From: Elusimicrobia bacterium CG03_land_8_20_14_0_80_50_18
GTDB lineage: Bacteria > CG03
Direction of reading: 5' to 3'
Assembly: GCA_002780705.1 (NCBI GenBank)
Contig: PEUP01000062.1
Span: forward strand, 812-17,553
DNA: 16,742 nucleotides
Part shown: positions 14,528-16,742 of the stretch, one piece after another
Numbering within the stretch: the first letter of the stretch is position 1
Layout: the number at the start of each line of letters is the position of its first letter
Notes under the pieces: generated by a model
Told to the model about the DNA's origin: nothing
Database searches by the model: none
The model's input: only the letters and a program-made list of their open reading frames with translations
Translations under genes and position numbers: made by a program

Positions 14528-14604
14528 GCGGGCGTAGTTCAGCTGGCTAGAACGCAACCTTGCCAAGGTTGAGGTCGTGGGTCCGAACCCCATCGCCCGC
14601 TCCA
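14528..14604 (+). tRNA. tRNA-Gly(GCC)
   Basis: The cloverleaf is complete. The acceptor stem GCGGGCG pairs with CGCCCGC at 14594-14600, the D stem is GTTC/GAAC with GG in the loop, and the anticodon stem CAACC/GGTTG holds the loop TTGCCAA, giving anticodon GCC. The T stem is GTGGG/CCCAT. Discriminator T and CCA are encoded (14601-14604). The T loop reads TCCGAAC rather than TTCGAAC, so the almost invariant T55 is C. It lies between carbamate kinase and the PTS gene on the same strand. Confidence 0.93.
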
Positions 14605-14642
14605 AAAATTCTGATTCTGAATTGCCTGAGGGAGGAGAAAAA

Positions 14643-15161
14643 GTGTTTTTAGAGGATGTTTTAAGTAAAAAAACCGTTGTGGTGGAATTGAAAGGGCATG
14701 ATAAAAATGCCATTATGGCCGAGCTGACGGATTGTCTCGCGGATGAAAAAGTTTTGTCGGATAAAGACGCTTTTTTGAAAGCCATTAAAGAGAGAGAGGC
14801 GCTTGAATCGACGGCCATAGGCGGAGGAATAGCCATTCCTCACGCCAAACATGAAAGTGTCAAAAGGATATTCTGCGCGATGGGAATCATAAAGGATGGC
14901 GTGGAATTCAATGCGCTTGACGGAAAACCCGTCACGGCCGTTTTGATGGTGGCATCTCATCCGGACCTTAACAGGGAATACATCCAGGTGGTGGCGCGCG
15001 CGGCAAGGCTGCTGAAAAGCGAAGTCATGATGCAAAAAATCTATGCCGCGTCTTCTTCCCCGGAGATAATGAAAGTCATAGCGGATTTTGACAGGATACT
15101 GCACAAGGCTTCTGTCGATGTCAGCATAAAAGAAGGCAGAGTAATTCACAAAGACACATAA
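14643..15161 (+). CDS. ptsN: PTS EIIA (PtsN/fructose-type) domain protein
   Basis: This is a 172-residue stand-alone EIIA domain of the fructose/mannitol/nitrogen type (PTS_EIIA_2). ESTAIGGGIAIPHAKH at 55-70 carries the phosphorylated histidine, H67. VEFNALDGKPVTAVLMVASHP at 87-107 is the partner conserved segment. Such proteins take phosphate from HPr or NPr and usually regulate rather than transport. No other PTS gene is seen here, which suits a regulatory PtsN-like role. The GTG at 14643 is chosen because GGAGGAG lies 7 bases upstream. An earlier in-frame ATG at 14577 lies inside the tRNA-Gly gene and cannot be the start. The C-terminal ~20 residues extend beyond the domain. The gene symbol is tentative. 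Confidence 0.85.
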   Translation: MFLEDVLSKKTVVVELKGHDKNAIMAELTDCLADEKVLSDKDAFLKAIKEREALESTAIGGGIAIPHAKHESVKRIFCAMGIIKDGVEFNALDGKPVTAVLMVASHPDLNREYIQVVARAARLLKSEVMMQKIYAASSSPEIMKVIADFDRILHKASVDVSIKEGRVIHKDT

Positions 15162-15180
15162 AACATGGCGATAACGCCTT

Positions 15181-16023
15181 ATGTTAAATAAAAAAGAACA
15201 ACAGGAATTCTCTTTTCTGCTCAAAAGGGCTTTTGACGAAGACAGAGTTTATGGCGATATCACATCAAAATTTCTGCCGGGCGCGAGCCGGGTCAAAGTC
15301 CGCATTGTAGCCCGCGGGAATTATTATCTTGCGGGAGCCGCTCTTCTTCCGGGGATTTTTGCCGCAAGATCAAAAAATATCAGGGTGAGAATGTTTAAAA
15401 AGGACGCTTCCGCGATCTCGCGCGGCGGAATTGTCTGCTCCGTAGAGGGTGATGCTGGCGCGATATTCTCATCTGAGAGGGTGGCGCTCAATTTTCTCTC
15501 TTTTCTCTCGGGAATAGCGAGTAAAACAGCGTCTTTCAGGAAGATCATAGACGACAACTGGGACGCTCCGGTCAGGCCCATGCTGATGGACACAAGGAAA
15601 ACGCTTCCCGGATTCAGATATCTTTCAAAATATGCCGTGCGCTGCGGCGGCGGAGTCAATCACAGGTTTGATCTGGCGAAAGTGGCTATGGTCAAGGATA
15701 ATCACATCGCTTATGCCGGGCTTGATCCTCTGATAGAGGCATTTAGGCACACAAAAGTGATATTTGAAGCGGATGATATCAAATCAGCCGGGCGTATATT
15801 AAGCATAAAACCCTATGTGCTTCTCTGCGATAATTTTAATCCCCGCCAGGCCTCGCGGGCGGTAGAGCTGAGAGACAGGATTTCGCCCCGGACACTCATA
15901 GAACTTTCCGGCGGTATAGACGAAAAAACGGTTCTGAAATACAAGCACATTCCCGTTGACAGGATCTCATCGGGGGCTTTGACGCATTCCGCGGTGTCTG
16001 CGGATTTTTCTCTTGAAGTTTAG
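15181..16023 (+). CDS. nadC: Nicotinate-nucleotide pyrophosphorylase (carboxylating)
   Basis: This 280-residue enzyme converts quinolinate and PRPP to nicotinate mononucleotide in de novo NAD synthesis, and its length is typical. The N-terminal domain starts with DEDRVYGDITSKFLP. The barrel has SSERVALNFLSFLSGIAS, DTRKTLPGFRYLSKYAVRCGGG then VNHRFDL (quinolinate/PRPP-binding Arg, Lys and His), MVKDNHIAYAG, FEADDI, LLCDNF, ELSGGID and ISSGALTHSA. These cover the known active-site segments. ATG 15181 lacks an obvious ribosome site, although the following sequence fits the family start. Its 3' end overlaps the birA frame by about 11 bases. Confidence 0.94.
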   Translation: MLNKKEQQEFSFLLKRAFDEDRVYGDITSKFLPGASRVKVRIVARGNYYLAGAALLPGIFAARSKNIRVRMFKKDASAISRGGIVCSVEGDAGAIFSSERVALNFLSFLSGIASKTASFRKIIDDNWDAPVRPMLMDTRKTLPGFRYLSKYAVRCGGGVNHRFDLAKVAMVKDNHIAYAGLDPLIEAFRHTKVIFEADDIKSAGRILSIKPYVLLCDNFNPRQASRAVELRDRISPRTLIELSGGIDEKTVLKYKHIPVDRISSGALTHSAVSADFSLEV

Positions 16024-16624
16024 CGCTGAAGACAACACGCGGAGCAATGAGATAAGTGAAGAAAGGGTTCGTGATATTATAAAGACTTTTTTCCCTTCGG
16101 CGGAATCACGGATATTGGAAGAATGCGTTTCAACGCAGACAGCCGTCAAGGAGGCAGTCAAAGCCTGTCCGGGAAGGCCGTTGCTCATTGTCGCCCGCAG
16201 TCAGAGCGGCGCTTTCGGAAGATTCGGCAGAAAATTTTATTCTCCTCCCGGCGGTCTGTGGTTTTCATTTTTTGTTCCGTCCTCTCTGGCGTTACTCAAC
16301 GAGGATTGCGCGCTCGTGGTCGCGGAAAAAATCAAAGACAAACTCTCCTCGGCGCTTTCGCTGGAATTGGCGACAAAAGAGCCGAATGATATAGTGACGC
16401 CCTCGGGCCACAAGCTCGCCGGCATCATTGTCACCGGTATTTACAGAGGTTCCGAATGCCTTGGATCCGTGATAGGGCTGGGTTTGAATGTAAATAACGA
16501 TACGGCTTTTGACGGGGTGGATGCGGTCTCACTTCGTGAGATCAAAGGCGGATATGTCTTTATAGAAGACATTTTGCGGCTCTGCTTGCAAAGCATAGCG
16601 TCATTGGTGTATGATAAATACTGA
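16013..16624 (+). CDS. birA: Biotin--[acetyl-CoA-carboxylase] ligase, catalytic domain only
   Basis: This 203-residue single-domain (group I) biotin protein ligase attaches biotin to carboxyltransferase subunits such as BCCP. It lacks the N-terminal helix-turn-helix of regulatory BirA. Visible segments are CVSTQT (38-43), ARSQSGAFGRFGRKFYSPPGGLWFS (61-85), KEPNDI (122-127, usually KWPNDI), KLAGII (134-139) and VIGLGLNVNN. The biotinyl-5'-AMP loop, usually GRGRRG, is changed to AFGRFG, although the second Arg is kept. No in-frame ATG is available before the conserved core. TTG at 16013, overlapping the nadC stop, is the best start and has no clear ribosome site. Protein identity is fairly clear; full activity is less so. 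Confidence 0.82.
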   Translation: MKFSAEDNTRSNEISEERVRDIIKTFFPSAESRILEECVSTQTAVKEAVKACPGRPLLIVARSQSGAFGRFGRKFYSPPGGLWFSFFVPSSLALLNEDCALVVAEKIKDKLSSALSLELATKEPNDIVTPSGHKLAGIIVTGIYRGSECLGSVIGLGLNVNNDTAFDGVDAVSLREIKGGYVFIEDILRLCLQSIASLVYDKY

Positions 16625-16632
16625 TTCTAAAT

Positions 16633-16720
16633 GGAGGCGTGGCAGAGCGGTCGAATGCGGCGGTCTCGAAAACCGTTGTGTGCCTTTGGTGCACCGGGGG
16701 TTCGAATCCTCCCGCCTCCG
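16633..16720 (+). tRNA. tRNA-Ser(CGA)
   Basis: This is a class II tRNA of 88 bases. The acceptor stem GGAGGCG pairs with CGCCTCC at 16713-16719, with discriminator G at 16720. The D stem is GCA/TGC, the anticodon loop CTCGAAA gives CGA, and a long variable arm is followed by the T arm with TTCGAAT. CCA is not encoded, unlike in tRNA-Gly upstream. It begins 8 bases after the birA stop. The final 22 bases of the window hold a GAGGAGG that may belong to the next gene. Confidence 0.93.
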
Positions 16721-16742
16721 TGTTTAACGAGGAGGAGCGAGC

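Noticed and set aside
14577..14642. ATG start for the PTS protein inside tRNA-Gly
   Set aside because: It would make the tRNA 3' end coding. GTG 14643 has a good GGAGGAG site and fits the domain start.
1..16742. CRISPR array, rRNA gene or rho-independent terminators
   Set aside because: I saw no regularly spaced repeats, no rRNA-like stretch, and no GC-rich hairpin followed by a T run in the short intergenic gaps.

Overview
All genes in this window lie on the plus strand of a bacterial chromosome, packed end to end and often joined by ATGA, GTGA or TAATG stop/start overlaps. The peptidoglycan and division genes (murB, ddl, ftsQ, ftsA), an RnfC electron-transport subunit, a PtsN-type PTS protein, nadC and birA fit an anaerobic or fermentative bacterium with a cell wall. 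Moderate GC in the core genes, many compact overlaps and an unusual set of carbamoyltransferases suggest a poorly cultured lineage (Elusimicrobiota- or Omnitrophota-like). That placement is only a guess, because no rRNA or species-level marker is present.

Layout: 1-592 is the 3' part of a cyclase-family metal hydrolase. 617-4343 holds argF-type ornithine carbamoyltransferase, a GT-A glycosyltransferase with features of glycerate-glycosylating enzymes, and a GAF-GAF-HD-GYP signalling protein. 4343-5671 is a lone rnfC. 5668-10768 is the murB-ddl-ftsQ-ftsA part of a division/cell-wall cluster. It is interrupted at 6523-7829 by an AT-rich islet with two unrecognised genes and the first ~21 codons of a radC gene. 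10769-11261 is a scar made of a possible ftsZ 5' stub, the N-terminal half of a carbamoyltransferase, and a second, diverged copy of the last 16 codons of ftsA. 11278-14480 has a strong promoter followed by two intact unusual carbamoyltransferases and a carbamate kinase. 14528-16720 contains tRNA-Gly(GCC), ptsN-like, nadC, birA and tRNA-Ser(CGA).

How the parts work together: the cell-wall genes form one coupled operon for UDP-MurNAc synthesis, D-Ala-D-Ala synthesis and divisome assembly. The two carbamoyltransferases and carbamate kinase look like a catabolic unit in which a carbamoylated compound is phosphorolysed to carbamoyl phosphate and carbamate kinase then makes ATP from it, or the reverse. 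The substrate cannot be read from the sequence.

The most notable signals are the two gene-fragment scars inside the division cluster. The murB/ddl islet is flanked by GATATGA direct repeats, and removing it would restore an ATGA overlap between murB and ddl. After ftsA, where ftsZ is commonly found, there is instead a mosaic of fragments including a displaced ftsA tail. Other oddities are two substituted catalytic positions in MurB, a C at the normally invariant T55 of tRNA-Gly, and a changed biotinyl-adenylate loop in BirA.
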